Positions 1 to 11,971 of a stretch of DNA of 64,000 nt are shown piece by piece. How positions within the stretch are numbered: the stretch's first letter is position 1; the number at the start of each line of letters is the position of its first letter. The notes beneath the pieces are model-generated. The model saw nothing but the letters and a program-made list of their open reading frames with translations, searched no databases and was not told the DNA's origin. Source of the stretch: Mytilisepta virgata (Eukaryota > Mollusca > Bivalvia > Mytilida > Mytilidae); the NCBI GenBank assembly GCA_028015205.1, contig CM051519.1, positions 77,583,539 to 77,647,538 on the forward strand, read 5' to 3'. The translations under genes were made by a program, and so were the position numbers.

Positions 1-561
1 TGGAATTAAGAGTTTGTTGTTTGATGGTTATTGGGTATGCAGGGTTTTTGAGATACGATGAAATTTCTCATTCAGGCAAAGCATTTGAAGTTTTATTCTT
101 CTCATGTGGAGATATCCCTTGAAAAAAGCAAAACTGATGTGTACAGACAAGGAAATGTGATTGTTATAGCTAAAACTGGAAATGATCTTTGCCCAGTTGC
201 GTTGTTACAAAAATATTTACTTCACGCTAATATTGATGTTAATTCAGACGAGTTTATATTTAGATCATTAGTTTATCATAAGTCAACAAACTCGCATACA
301 TTAAGCAAACCGAACAAACCATTGTCTTATACAAGAGCTAGAGAGATTGTTTTAAGTGCTTTACAAGAAATTGGATTAGACAAATCAAAATTTGGTCTAC
401 ACAGTTTGCGAAGCGGTGGCGCAACATTTGCAGCTAGTAAATCGGTACCTGATAGATTACTTAAAGCACATGGTAGATGGCATTCAGACAAATCAAAAGA
501 CGGTTACATAAAGGAATCTATTGCTAATAAACTCGTTGTTTCGAAAAATTTAGGTCTTTAA
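1..561 (+). pseudogene. Tyrosine recombinase (YR) of a mobile element, 3' part, frameshifted
   Basis: This is the C-terminal catalytic region of a tyrosine recombinase, the DNA strand-exchange enzyme of Crypton, DIRS or Ngaro-type elements. From 58 to 561 one frame carries the conserved box HSLRSGG (H-x-x-R), then HGRW, then the nucleophile-type Tyr in DGYIKES. The first catalytic Arg, in the motif GFLRYDEI, lies just upstream in a different frame (about positions 3-80), so there is an indel near 70-85 and the copy is broken. Its start lies outside the window. The downstream 101-bp direct repeats at 632 and 1101 probably belong to the same element. I cannot tell Crypton from DIRS/Ngaro because any upstream reverse transcriptase would lie off the left edge. 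Confidence 0.72.
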
Positions 562-631
562 ATCATTTCATAGTCTAGCTTTACTGTAAACTAAAATATA
601 TACACGTATATATTTTCCTTTGTTTTTGTCG

Positions 632-732
632 AGCTTACTGGTGTGGATCTCATCCCCACTTATGTGTTGTTTTTTCTTAACAAAGAAAATTTTTATGTTC
701 GGATGAACACAGTTCAGGAGAACATAAATTCA
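632..732 (+). repeat. 101-bp direct repeat, copy 1
   Basis: This segment is repeated without any difference I can see at 1101-1201, 469 bp downstream. It begins AGCTTACTGGTGTGGATC and contains a short hairpin (GTGTGGAT / ATCCCCAC). A 13-bp inverted copy of its start (TTACTGGTGTGGA) lies near 864-880, between the two direct copies. The position after a YR gene fits the terminal split repeats of YR retroelements. That assignment is inference. Confidence 0.85.
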
Positions 733-1100
733 TTTCTTTTTGGTATAAAAATTTATCAATTTTCATTATGGTATTTTCATACGCGTTTTCGCGGAATACT
801 TTTGCAGTTATTTGTCACTTAACTATTTAAGGAACTTTCCCGCTTTTTCATTCGTCGAAGCTTCCACACCAGTAAATCTATCTCGACGGGTTAATATTAG
901 TTGCTGTTTATGCATGTACATTGTATTCTTATAGTAATAATTATATTTAGTATAATAATTTTCATGATTATTTACATGTATTTTTTCTATTTGTAGATAG
1001 CTGTTCCATTGTTCATCTGATACATTTGACATTTATTTAATGTACATTAATTTAAAAAAAAAAAAATACATATATATATATATATATTGTGGTTTAATAA

Positions 1101-1201
1101 AGCTTACTGGTGTGGATCTCATCCCCACTTATGTGTTGTTTTTTCTTAACAAAGAAAATTTTTATGTTCGGATGAACACAGTTCAGGAGAACATAAATTC
1201 A
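1101..1201 (+). repeat. 101-bp direct repeat, copy 2
   Basis: Second copy of the repeat at 632-732. The near-perfect identity implies recent origin or homogenisation. The 368 bp between the copies holds AT-rich DNA, an (AT)n run at 1070-1087 and the inverted 13-bp motif. No gene is visible there. Confidence 0.85.
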
Positions 1202-1347
1202 AACTTACCATACACCCAGCATCAAACAGTCGATTATGAGGGTAGATATATTAAAAATAGCAAGTATACTCCGAAGTGTCCTGCTGTAAAGAGATAAATT
1301 ATTATGACCCAAAACTCTTGCTTCATATTTACATTTATTAAAATTAC

Positions 1348-4300
1348 CTTTTCTTTGTTCATTTAAGAGATTTTCTCCAACTTCTATGTAATTAACTCTG
1401 CCATGATTTTCTACTAGTATTGTTAGTTCATTCGATTCCTACAAAAAAAGTTTATCCCTTGTTATAATTTTATAAACAGAGTTAAGCTTCCATCAGCACA
1501 GTACTCATTATTTCGTTCAGTCTTTAACATCGAAACGTTTTATGGTCATCATGATTTGAATGACTGGTACGAAGTTATAAGTCTCACAGATGAGACCAAA
1601 TATGTTCGGTTAAATTCAACGTTTGAAAGTGTAATATTTGTTCATTGTAACTGCTGTTTCTATGATAGGAATTCGTATTATAATTGGATCTGGATATTAT
1701 AAACTTTCCTTCTATCTTGTTGCTTCCGATTTCTTTTGTCGATACCAAAAAAAAAACAAAAAAAAAATTTAGTGCCTGGTGTTGGGAGCCTTTTACAAGG
1801 AACGTACTCAAAATGTAGAAGAAGTACTGCTCTTAACCAACCTTGCCTCACTTTTTATTTCTTTTCCCATATTATCACTGAACGTTAAGGATACACAAAT
1901 GTACCAGGTCAATGAAAAATAAATACAGACATTTTTACCTTTTCAATATTAAGTTCTACCTCAGTACATTCCTCCCGCCAATCCATTACACTTATCAGAA
2001 CTCCATCTATAAATATCTGAAAATACAAGAATATTCTTATTCTGTTCACCTTGTTATAAATTTTGTCTAAAGCAGCACAGCTTCTTTAAATAAAATTCTG
2101 TGATACCAGATGTACAAGTTGGGCACATTTCGCCGATTTATGACTCATCAGTTGTGCTCAAAGCCTAAAATGTTGAAAACCAAAACAACAATCCAAAAGG
2201 TTGAAGAGCAAATTAAAAAATACCAAAATGACCAAGAGGGGTAAAGCCAAAGTGTTTGGATTGACCTTGATACGTACAATGTACAAACACGAAAGAGATA
2301 AAAGCCGTCATCATATCTGTTTTGTTTTGAACTGACAATATACAGCTGCAAACCTAAAAAAAAAATCAGCTTTCATGGTGAACATACGGTTGTGATGTGA
2401 CTATTGGTCCGGGTTTATCAAATCTGTGCTTAAGTTAGGTTTAACAAAACATTGCCTCGTGGACAAATACAACATATAATCCCATTCTTATATATGATAC
2501 CTGAGCTCTGTCTTGGGGCTGGTTATCAAATTTAAGCATTCTGCCTCCACCAATAGTAGCTCTGTATAAAGTATAGCCAAAGTTTTGTCCAAAACCATTG
2601 TGTATCTGTAAGTTTTCCATATTGACTGGGTTTGATGAATTAATTTTTACCTACAATGAAAATATTATTCCACAATACAATTACGTGAAATAAAAGGTAA
2701 ATTTGCAACATTATCCGGATATGTTGATAGGCAATATATGATGTATCATGAAAACTGCAATACTTTAAGATGGGTGAATTGATTATTTTTAACGTTTAGT
2801 TTCAATTATTACATGCATATCAGGACAAGAACATGATAATGAAAATTGCATTGTAATAGATCGACACGCCGAGTCGGATTTTTAACGTGCTAGCTCACGA
2901 GGTAACAATCCGGAGGAAGAACTGTCATCCCACCCGGACACATTATACTGACTCCGGGCCAACCAATTCCTGCTCTTACTGCCAGATGCCGCGTGCTTGG
3001 AGGAGCAGCAAATACCAATTTTAATTTCTTGGTTTGGGCTTTCCAGTGATCGAATCTGCGACCTTCCGCACTCTAGGCGAGCACGCTACCACGAGACCAT
3101 CGAGGCAGTTAAACACTATTAGAAGAATGACTTTAAAATATTATTTTATTCACCGTATGTAGTCCAGGAACATCTACTTACACTATATGATAGGATAGAT
3201 TCTAGTGGAAGGTATTCTTGGATTTCTATTGGATCTGTTTAAACGAAACCAATATTATATAAGATAGAGAAATGCTGAAAGAACTTGATAATAGTAATTG
3301 TTTACATGGTTTACTTGAGTTTGCAGCAGCAAATTTTACTTCTCTAAATCTTTGTATGGAGGCGCGATGTTGTTCATTGGTTTCATTACTGACCTATACT
3401 GTTATCTACCTTTTTAGCTTTAACTTTTGTTTATTTTATATACTTCTTTGTTTCCAATAAAACTAGTTATACCGGGAGAAACAAATTCACGTTTATCGTG
3501 ATAATAAGATATTTAACTGTAGATACGCAAGTTAAACATATGTATCATCCACATCCATATTACACATAACAGTTTTAATTAAACAGTTCAATGATTACTG
3601 GCTTTTTGTACATTATAAATATACGCATCTGATCAGATCAACTTGCCAGTTCCTTTTATATTTTGAGATTTTGATTTAGGTTGTATCCCTCATGATATAT
3701 TATTCAGCAGACGGTCGGAATTCCGATTAGGACAAACTGTCCGCCGCTTTTGCTCGATCTGTGTTTATTTTCTTATGAAGCTAAGTTTTTGCAAAGGATG
3801 AAAGAAAAGAAACTAGCCCAGTCCTTTAAGTTCGGTTGTCGTTATATGCAAATGGTGTAATCCTACTTTTAAGGATTACCTGCATCTTATCTATCCCAAT
3901 GAAATTGAAATTAAAGACACCATCGACGTCTGCTTCCTATATCTAGATTTGTAATTATATATAGACAATAAGGTTCCGTTATACTCACCCTATCTGTACA
4001 TCTGATGTCACGCCCGTTTTTTTTTTTTTTGGAGTGGTTTAGTTTTGTGTCGTTTTGTTTAAATTATTTTTAGTTTGCTATTTTTTTTTTATTCTTTTGT
4101 TTTATATTTTTGGTGTAAGTGTGCTCCTGAATATGCCATGTCTTATGGGCTTTCCCAAATGTCTTATTGCTTTGATACTCCGATATTTCCATATATACAG
4201 ATCTAAAGATTTACAGTTACTACTTTGATACTTACCATAGCTTGCTTTAGTGGTGTTTGGTGGAATATTAGGTAAGCTATTTATTCCTGAATACAAAAAA

Positions 4301-7300
4301 TAAGTCGAAAAAGAGATATTCATTCATCATTCAATTATCTTATTAAAACAGAATGAAAAGAACTTTTAATTTAAAATGGAAATTGCAGGATATATTTTGG
4401 GGTTTTGGATCCTTTGCACTTTTCTGTTTAGTATGTGTTTTATTTCAATTATATTTAGCTTCTGGCAAAACTGATTTCAACGTTTCGAGATGTCATACTG
4501 TTTTTGTGGTGGTATGAATCATTTGATACATAACATACAAAAGTTTAAATTGACGTTTTTATATTTGAAGCTTGTAGTTTAATTGTGCTTTTCAAGGAAA
4601 AAATATTCTAAAGTTTCGGGTAGAAAGAAAAAACTTTCCTTTATGATTAACCTAACACTTTGATCTTGACAGAAAGCCTATTTCTCCTCTCAGTTGCTTA
4701 TATAATATTAAAAGCTATGTGTAAGTTAACATGACTTTTAGAGGCGAGGCTTACTGTTGTCGTCATAAGGCCATATTCTTCAAATTTTATACTTTTTTTT
4801 CTCAGTAAACTATAGTTATCAATTTAGTACTAGCATGTTTTTTGTTTTTATTTTTTTAGACGTATAATCTTCCAAAACAAAACAAAAATCTTTACAAAAA
4901 TGCGATTTGGTTTACCACAAAGTAACAGTCAAACCAAAACAGGTATACTTAAACACATAACACAAAGTGTAAATAATTGCTCCGTTTTACCTTGGGGTTG
5001 AAGAACTTTCTCCAAGATTATTTCCCTTGCTCTAAGATATTTAGCAGTTACATCTCCAGCTTCACTTAAAGGTGCATCATAATCTGCAGAATAAAACAGT
5101 AAGCAAAAAACGTAGCTGCAGATTTCGTTTGAATAATTTTTAAATTGTGAAATACAGGAAACAACATAACCAATGGTGAACTGACTCTGAATTCTATAAT
5201 TGAAATTCATACATTACTGGCATTCTAATTCATAAGCTTGTGACAAATATAGACAAATGCAAAACAAAATAGAAAGATATCGAAATATTAGTATATATAT
5301 ATTCCCAAAATCCCTGCCCTCAGTTCTAACGACAGTTTTAACGGTCTTTTACAAATCTGACTTCCGCGTGATTCATTCAGTTATTTTCAAGATTAAAATT
5401 TTACCTTGCTGACTATAAGTCTTCAATGGCGTTGACTTCTATCAAAATGGTTTAAAAAAAACAAACTGAAAATAGGAAATAAAACTACACCAAATTTTTT
5501 TCTGGGAACTAATTCTAAGCACAGACACTCAGTTAACTTCGTACTTACAATAACGATTCGAAGGCATAAAATGTTTAGGTATTGATTTCACTCAAAGAAC
5601 AAAACAACGGAAAACAAACCTTAAAAAATGTCAAAATGGTTCATTTTTCTCAATAAATCGGACTAATTACCGTAACTTGTGACATCCGGTTTATACGTAG
5701 ATCCTGGAAATCTATTGGCACCAGCCATGAAACCAAAGTTTGTTCCACCATGAAACATATACATATTAACAGAACCTCCAGCATCTAATATTCCAGCTAA
5801 CGTATCGGCAAAGTCTACAAAACGTAGGCGATAAAATGAAAAAAAAATGCATGTCCAGTAAGTTTATATATAAATTTATTATCTTCAAAAATTGTTTTTA
5901 TCTTGTGAGACTCTGACAGTACTGTAACAGAAAACATTAATAGGAGTCTGGAGATTGAATTGTCTTGCAGTGTTTTGTTTACTTTGATAATCATTACCAA
6001 TGTCCAGATTCATGTCCCATAACGCATAACGCATAGAAATTTAAATTCAGGCTGACAAATAAATATTCCTTAACTTTGATTGTAAAATAATACTGCCCCA
6101 TCACATTTACTAATTTCTCTATTTTCTACACATTTTGAAAGGTACAAAAGCTGTAAGTTACATTATACCATCCAAAGGCAAGCCTTTATGTGTGGACGTC
6201 CAGTGGTCAAACCATCCAGACCAAAATTCTGTTACCATTAAAGGAAAATTAGGACTCCACTTTCTGATAAGTTCCATTGCTTCCTCGCCTGACTTCATAC
6301 TCGGAAAATTTGCTGTAGGAAGGGCTTCTGTAATATGGCTATTGTACTAGTAAGGAATTTAACGAGTTACTCTAAGCAACACATAATTATGGCAAGCCGT
6401 TTTACTATTTATTCTAACTTCAAGATATCTCATATAATATATAAGATATCGTATAAACTTTATAAGAAATCTTATAAAGTGTACAGGATATCTTATAAAG
6501 TTTATAAGATATCTTGAAGTTAGAATAAATAGTAAAACGGTTTGCCATACATTATGTTCACAAACGTTTTAAATAATGCTCCACACTCTTAAAAAGATAT
6601 ACCAAACTTCGGCACGGCGTATCAAAAACATCAAGAATACATTACAGCTTGTTGAAAGTAAGTGGGTAGATCGATTAAGAATTACCATTAAATTAATTAC
6701 ATGTATGTGAAAAATTATTGAAGAAAGCTATCACCAAAATGACAACCTTGTTCAAACTGCCAGGCCTCCGAAATTGTAAGGCAAATACTAACTGTTGGTC
6801 AAATAAGAAATATAATTTATAAAAGTCGACATGCAAATTTATCGGAATTGTTTCTGTTTTGGATTTATTATCTTATCCAACTTGTTGCTACATTCGTCAA
6901 CTTACAGAATTTAATTTCGCCTTCATAATACAATTGATGTAACATGAAATTGTATATGTTTTTTTTTTAATTATATTTTGGTATATTCGAAGCTTTATGG
7001 GTAGCGGTAATTGTTTCGGAGATTTGAATCTTTTTCAACCATAGCAGCCATCCAAAATGTTTATATAGACTGTTCGGGGTTTGAAACCTCGAAAAGTGAA
7101 CACTTTTAAAATCAGATTAGTGCCGTTATAAATCAACTCTAAAGTTTACTAAGTATTCAAACGGTATATCATATGCATCATTCCGAATGAAATGTGTTAA
7201 ATTTGAGTAATCGGGTTTTCAGTTCTTTGGATTTTGCCGCTCCAATTTTTGAACAATGTAAATTTTAAGAAGAAAAAAATTTTGCTGCCTCATTTTGCTC

Positions 7301-10300
7301 AAATCCTGAAAATTCGCCTCCAATTCTTCATTTTTCAAGAAACAAATAAAAAGAATTGTTCACCCGCTCCTAAAATTTGTAAAAATTGGGATATTTTGCA
7401 ATATTTTATTTTAAAAAATTTAAAATTTGTGGCGCACGTAAATCTGATCTGAAAAAAAAGTTTTCAACAAAAAAAATTAAATTTTCGCTCGCTCGCACCT
7501 ATTTTTGCCATCCAAAAATCCAAAGAACGAAAAATTAATTTGGTGTGGCCTTATACTCACGGTCATAGAATGGACAATATGAAATACCACCAGGGTTGTC
7601 AGAAGTGAGAAATAATTCTTTAGCACCATACTTAATTAGAATCTAAAATTAATAAAATAAAATCAACATATATATGTAGCAATAGAGGAATGGAGGATAG
7701 ACTTTCTAGAGGAATTTAGTATCCAATTTTTTTCTAGACATACACAAAACAATAGATCTAGATTTTAAAACTTCAAGATAAAAAATGTATGCAGCATCTA
7801 TAACCAATGTGTCTTCTGCTATAAAACTGTTTGTTTTAACTTTTGGACAATTTGGCATTTAAATCAGCTCTATACAATTTTGAATTATTGTTTAGCTTTG
7901 CGTATTTTTAGGCCTCGAGCATTGTTGATGAGATATGTTATGTTGAATATGTATATATATTACTGCAATGAGTAACATATAGTAACAGACCTGCAGCTAT
8001 GAAAGCCTTAGCTCGTTTTACAGATAAAACGAGCACATTCTGGCCCTGCTATCTGAATTATGTACCGTCCAGTCTCTTTTTACAGTTCTAGCAAGCGGCC
8101 AGTTTGTTGGTAATCATGCTATATTGGTTTTTATAATGTGTTTTATACACTAGAGTGTCAGGATATATAAGGGGAGGTTTGGGTACCCATAAACCCGATT
8201 TAACCCCACTACTGCTCAGTGCCTGTACCAAGTCAGAATATCCTGACTGTTGTGTTTCTCTTTGTGTTTTGTGCTCTTTTTTTTGTTATGTTTTGTCCGG
8301 AGTTCTATCGGTTTATTGGTAGGCCATTGTTGACATTTCCTGTTATCCATTTTGTTGTTTGTTTATAGTTAATGTCAACTTTTTCGTACAGGGACTGTTT
8401 TCCAGTGCCAATCTTCATCTCATGCCGGTTCAAATGATTTTTTCCAAACCTACGGACAATAAACTTATCAGAACCAGACAATATGGAGATGGGTTTACAA
8501 TTTAAATACCTCTTTGTTGAATTGTAAATGGTCATACTCATTACTATATGAACCGAACTCGTTTTCGACTTGAAATGCTATAATTGGACCTCCAGTTTTC
8601 TGGTATGGTAAACGCAAGCTGTTCTGCAAGAAAGAAGATTATTTACTGCATATTTTTGTATGGAGCTTTTTTCTATATTTATTACTTCTTTTTCATGTAG
8701 AAAGATCCTTTCGTACAATTCGCCTATAATCTCTAATAGGGTGTATGTGCATGTTCTACGGATAATGTTGTTTGCTGTTACCTCTTATTGTATCTTCTGT
8801 TCTCAGTATCCCATGCCCCATGTCATTTTAATAATTGTCTGAATTTTTGAATTATGTGTCTATATGTGAAATTTAACCCGAGCTTGTTGATAGTTTGAAT
8901 CTAGCCTAAAACATATTGTAATATCGAGGTTATCAACATTCATTGTAATATGTGCCAGAAGCTCCACTTAATATTATACCTGCAAATCTGCTACTTGTGG
9001 AATTAGTTGGCCGAAGAATCTGTCTACGGCTTCTTGGTATGGTGCATAATTGCTGCGTACTTTCATTTTCGGGTCACGTAATAGCCATCTGGATAAAATG
9101 AGTTTATTAGCTGTATATATATATGTATTAGTCGGGGAACAAAACTGTTGTGGATTTACACTTGGAACTTCTTTTATTTTCATTTCCTGGCCTAATAAAC
9201 GTACATTTTCCTATTCCATGATATTTTTGTCCAATATTTCGTCACAGCACTTAAGGTCCCAACAAACTGTATATTCAAAATGAAATTAAAATGAAAACAG
9301 TACGTTTCTTAAAAGGTCGTATAACTTTTACGTGACTGATATATTCATGAGATCTAATTCTTAAAAAATCTGCGTCCTATTCTCATACGGTTTACTAGTA
9401 TATAATCACTATTCGTTCGTCACTCCCAAATCAAAACTAAAATAACTAGTATGCATATATAGGTAAGCCATACTGGGTCAAACTATACTTACGCTGGCAT
9501 ACCTCCAAAGTCCCATTCGGAACAAATATATGGTCCTGGTCGGAAAATAACATATAAACCAACTTCTTCTGCGGTTTTGATAAATTTTCTAAAAGCAACA
9601 AAATGCAGTAAATTTAAATGGTTTTAATTGTCGGTATATAAACGAAAACATATTTAGCTAAGTAATTTTCCCATCATTGGTTTGTATGAGCCGTTTGTAT
9701 TTTATAAAGGAATGAGTATATAGTACTCTTTACAGAAACCCTGTACCTGACAAGGGAACTAGGCGTTTTCGTTGCTGTTCTCTATGTTTGATCATGTTTC
9801 CTTTTCATTTATCAATTATTTTTTATTGTGTAATATAAATTATACATTGTATTTGCATTAACTTTATTATTTAGCTCTACTAAATATTTAGTACATTAAT
9901 TGTACCATCATAATGAAAAATCTAACAAGATCCTACAACCGTGCCTAAATCTTTACTCATGCCCAACTGTTACCATGCAGGTTTTGTGGATGTGTCATTT
10001 AAATATATATGTATATGTAACATCTTGTAAAAGAGGCAATATATTGTAAGTTTTAAAGCACGCACCATCAGCTGTTTAACATACTTGAAAGAAGCCCATA
10101 TCAAAACATCTTTTGCTAATCGAGTATGAAAATTACTGGAAATTAGTTAAATTGAGCTCATTACCTTACATCAAGTATTCCTGAGAAGTCAAATTCGTTA
10201 GGAAGCTGCTCATGTAAATTCCAACACACATAGCTGAATAAAAGACATAAATAAGACCATTAAGATTAATGCTTACCCTATATCCTTAAATTTTCACAAA

Positions 10301-10857
10301 AACAATAGTAATAAAACAAGAAAACCTTTAATAACCATAACAATACTTAAATACATGTAGTGAAAAAGACAAATACATAATTATATCTAATGAATAATGA
10401 TAATGAGATCTCATTCACTAGAGTTGCAACATCTATACAAAAATGTCTTTTTGGTTATTAATTTCATGGTTGATTCTGTTGTCTTTTTATCTGTAAAACT
10501 ATTTAACTGGCCTATGTTTGTAGTGGTTACACAATAAATATTGTTGTTGTAGTGATTCATTGTATATAAAATGTACATGTATAAAGTTGCTACTTTCATG
10601 GTTTGAAGTGGATACTACCGAGGCATTTGTTCAAGTTTACAACATTTTGTAAAGAAGATCAAAATGAATGCAAAGACGTACGTTTCTACTGTGTTGAGTC
10701 CACATGCCTTCATCTTCATTAATCTGTCTTTCCAATATTCAGGTACTACGCGAAAATAGTGCATAGCACCACTAAGAATCCTGAAAGGCTTTCCATCCAG
10801 AAAGAACTGTCTACCTTCGAAAGTCAGAGATCCGGTACTCGTGTAAACGTCCGACAT
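1348..10857 (-). CDS. GLB1L2: Beta-galactosidase-1-like protein (GH35), 14 exons, 3' end not found
   Basis: This GH35 glycosidase should remove terminal beta-linked galactose from glycans. Exons in transcript order: 10682-10857, 10165-10233, 9493-9588, 8980-9088, 8510-8623, 7561-7642, 6169-6327, 5671-5814, 4991-5083, 4236-4286, 3182-3234, 2501-2650, 1939-2016 and 1348-1438. All have GT..AG borders and keep phase through 488 codons. The GH35 signature [14 protein letters not shown] contains the acid/base Glu172. [12 protein letters not shown] contains nucleophile Glu249. RPGPYICSE and [12 protein letters not shown] are also family motifs. The last two thirds of the exons form the beta-sandwich region. 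The start at 10857 has an in-frame TAG 12 bases upstream. No signal peptide is visible, so an upstream exon may exist. About 90 C-terminal residues are missing and may lie beyond the left edge. The closest family members by eye are GLB1L2/GLB1L3. The paralog choice is less sure than the family. Confidence 0.92.
2863..3112 (-). mobile_element. tRNA-headed SINE, minus strand
   Basis: Read on the minus strand from about 3112, the head contains an A-box-like TGGTCTCGTGGTAGCG and a B-box-like AGATTCGATCACTGG, 34-40 bases apart, as in a tRNA-derived Pol III promoter. A GC-richer body of about 180 bp follows, unlike its AT-rich surroundings. It lies in the GLB1L2-like intron between exons 12 and 11. 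I could not identify a target-site duplication, so the borders are approximate. Confidence 0.65.
6169..6327 (-). CDS. GLB1L2: GLB1L2-like exon 7, catalytic nucleophile exon
   Basis: This 159-nt exon encodes [10 protein letters not shown] followed by [15 protein letters not shown]. The Glu in VTEFW (Glu249) corresponds to the GH35 nucleophile that forms the glycosyl-enzyme intermediate. The exon enters in phase 1 from exon 6 (ending TAT GAC C) and leaves with one base. Both borders are canonical. Confidence 0.93.
6391..6546. repeat. Foldback palindrome, 40-bp arms
   Basis: A 40-bp left arm starting GGCAAGCCGTTTTACTA is repeated inverted at the right end with a single mismatch (GGCAAACC). The inside is also made of small palindromes around AAGATATCTTATAAAG and could form a cruciform. 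It lies in the intron between GLB1L2-like exons 6 and 7. It looks like a foldback MITE. A coding role is unlikely. Confidence 0.85.
7222..7528. mobile_element. Small TIR-bounded element
   Basis: The sequence GTTCTTTGGATTTT at the left end recurs inverted at the right end, about 300 bp apart. The interior is AT-rich and interrupted by a CGCTCGCTCGCACC motif near the right end. It lies in the same GLB1L2-like intron as the foldback element. The boundaries may extend further. No transposase is present. Confidence 0.5.
8150..8365 (+). repeat. Interspersed repeat family A, copy 1
   Basis: This segment has recognisable relatives at about 37400-37500, 38690-38815 and 53040-53250. Shared landmarks are an ACTG(C/T)TCAGTG block, TATCCTGACT, a TTGTGTTTTGTGCTCTTTT block, TGTCCGG and CCTGTTATCCATTTTGTTGTTT. 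No ORF or Pol III box is evident. It is a dispersed non-coding family in the host introns. Confidence 0.7.
8510..8623 (-). CDS. GLB1L2: GLB1L2-like exon 5, catalytic acid/base exon
   Basis: This 114-nt, phase-0 exon encodes the GH35 active-site signature, [16 protein letters not shown]. The second Glu of ENE (Glu172 in the predicted protein) is the general acid/base by family homology. The acceptor is TTGCAG and the donor is GTATTT on the minus strand. The exon is intact, which argues for a functional enzyme. Confidence 0.93.
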
Positions 10858-11971
10858 TATCCTTATCTACATGTAGTTAATAGTGGTTGTATTTTCAGTT
10901 GACATATGCGATAACATGTAATATTGATCGAGCAAACACAAGAATTTACTATTTACTAGATAAAGTGTTCAACCATTCATACTGCCTATGATATGCCCCC
11001 GTGCAATATTAAAACATTTAAACCATGTGTAAACGATGTACACTCAGTTGGCCTCAGAAGTTCAATAAATATTTTGACAGATTTTGGAACTAGGTAGCTG
11101 GAACAATTTGTAATCCGACATTTCTTTTAAAAATAAACGCCACAGGAAGACCTCGAAACCCATCATAACTGTGAATTTCTTTTTAAGGGAGGACCCCAAC
11201 CTTTGAATACGTTAATGTGTTCCAGTCCTAGCATCCTAAAACTGTGCCGTGGCAAAGGTTTAGCGTTCCCACGCATTTCGGTCCAAGTTATTGGACCTCT
11301 TAAAATTTTAGCGAAATATAAAACAAATGAAATCCTTTACATACTATATGTAAGATATATATTATATATAACCAGCTTTAATTGCCACGGTAATTTCAAA
11401 CTACACAAACAAAATTAAATTGGCGAAGGTTATTACCATTCCAACTTTCAACTCTAACTTATCTCTGCTGAATTCCATGCCTTTCAAATTCAAATAATGG
11501 TTAAATTTCGTACAAGAGGGATTCAATTCTGACTAACGTGACCAATATTGCATTTTTGCATTTTTGTATTTGTTAAAGGAACATCTTTAAAGGTCACAAT
11601 TTCGATCATAATTAAAACGCTCTTACTTATTGTATAACTTGGCCTTAAATATCAAGAATCGATCTTTTGTTATATTGATATGACAAAATATTATGATTTT
11701 ATTGTAATAATCTCAAAATTATTAATAAAACGGCACGTGTGTTTGTCTTATTGATGTTATTTTTTAAATGTCAAAATATATGTTAAGTGGTATACAATTC
11801 GGTTTGATAACTTTGTACTGTAACAAAAACCCGGTCATGCCTCTTCATATATGAATATTTATTAGTAAGAGAAGCAATTCCTCCATCCAATGACAGGTAT
11901 TCTTTTTGAATGCGAGATTATTCTGACCAATCAGAAAGCGGCATGGTTAATCACGCACCTGTTGGAGGAAA
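10858..11971. promoter_or_regulatory. Shared divergent upstream region of GLB1L2-like and HBP1
   Basis: The interval separates the predicted start codons of the minus-strand galactosidase gene and the plus-strand HBP1 gene. On the HBP1 side there is a CACGTG E-box at 11734-11739, a CCAAT in CATCCAATGACAGG near 11884, and CCAATCAG at 11927-11934, 38 bases before the ATG. No TATA box is clear near either start. Untranslated exons could lie here. Function is inferred from position and motifs only. Confidence 0.45.

Noticed and set aside
1202..1290. A fifteenth galactosidase exon on the minus strand
   Set aside because: An acceptor-like TTTACAG and a donor-like GTAAGT bracket it, but the phase-matched frame has internal stops and does not resemble the GH35 C terminus.
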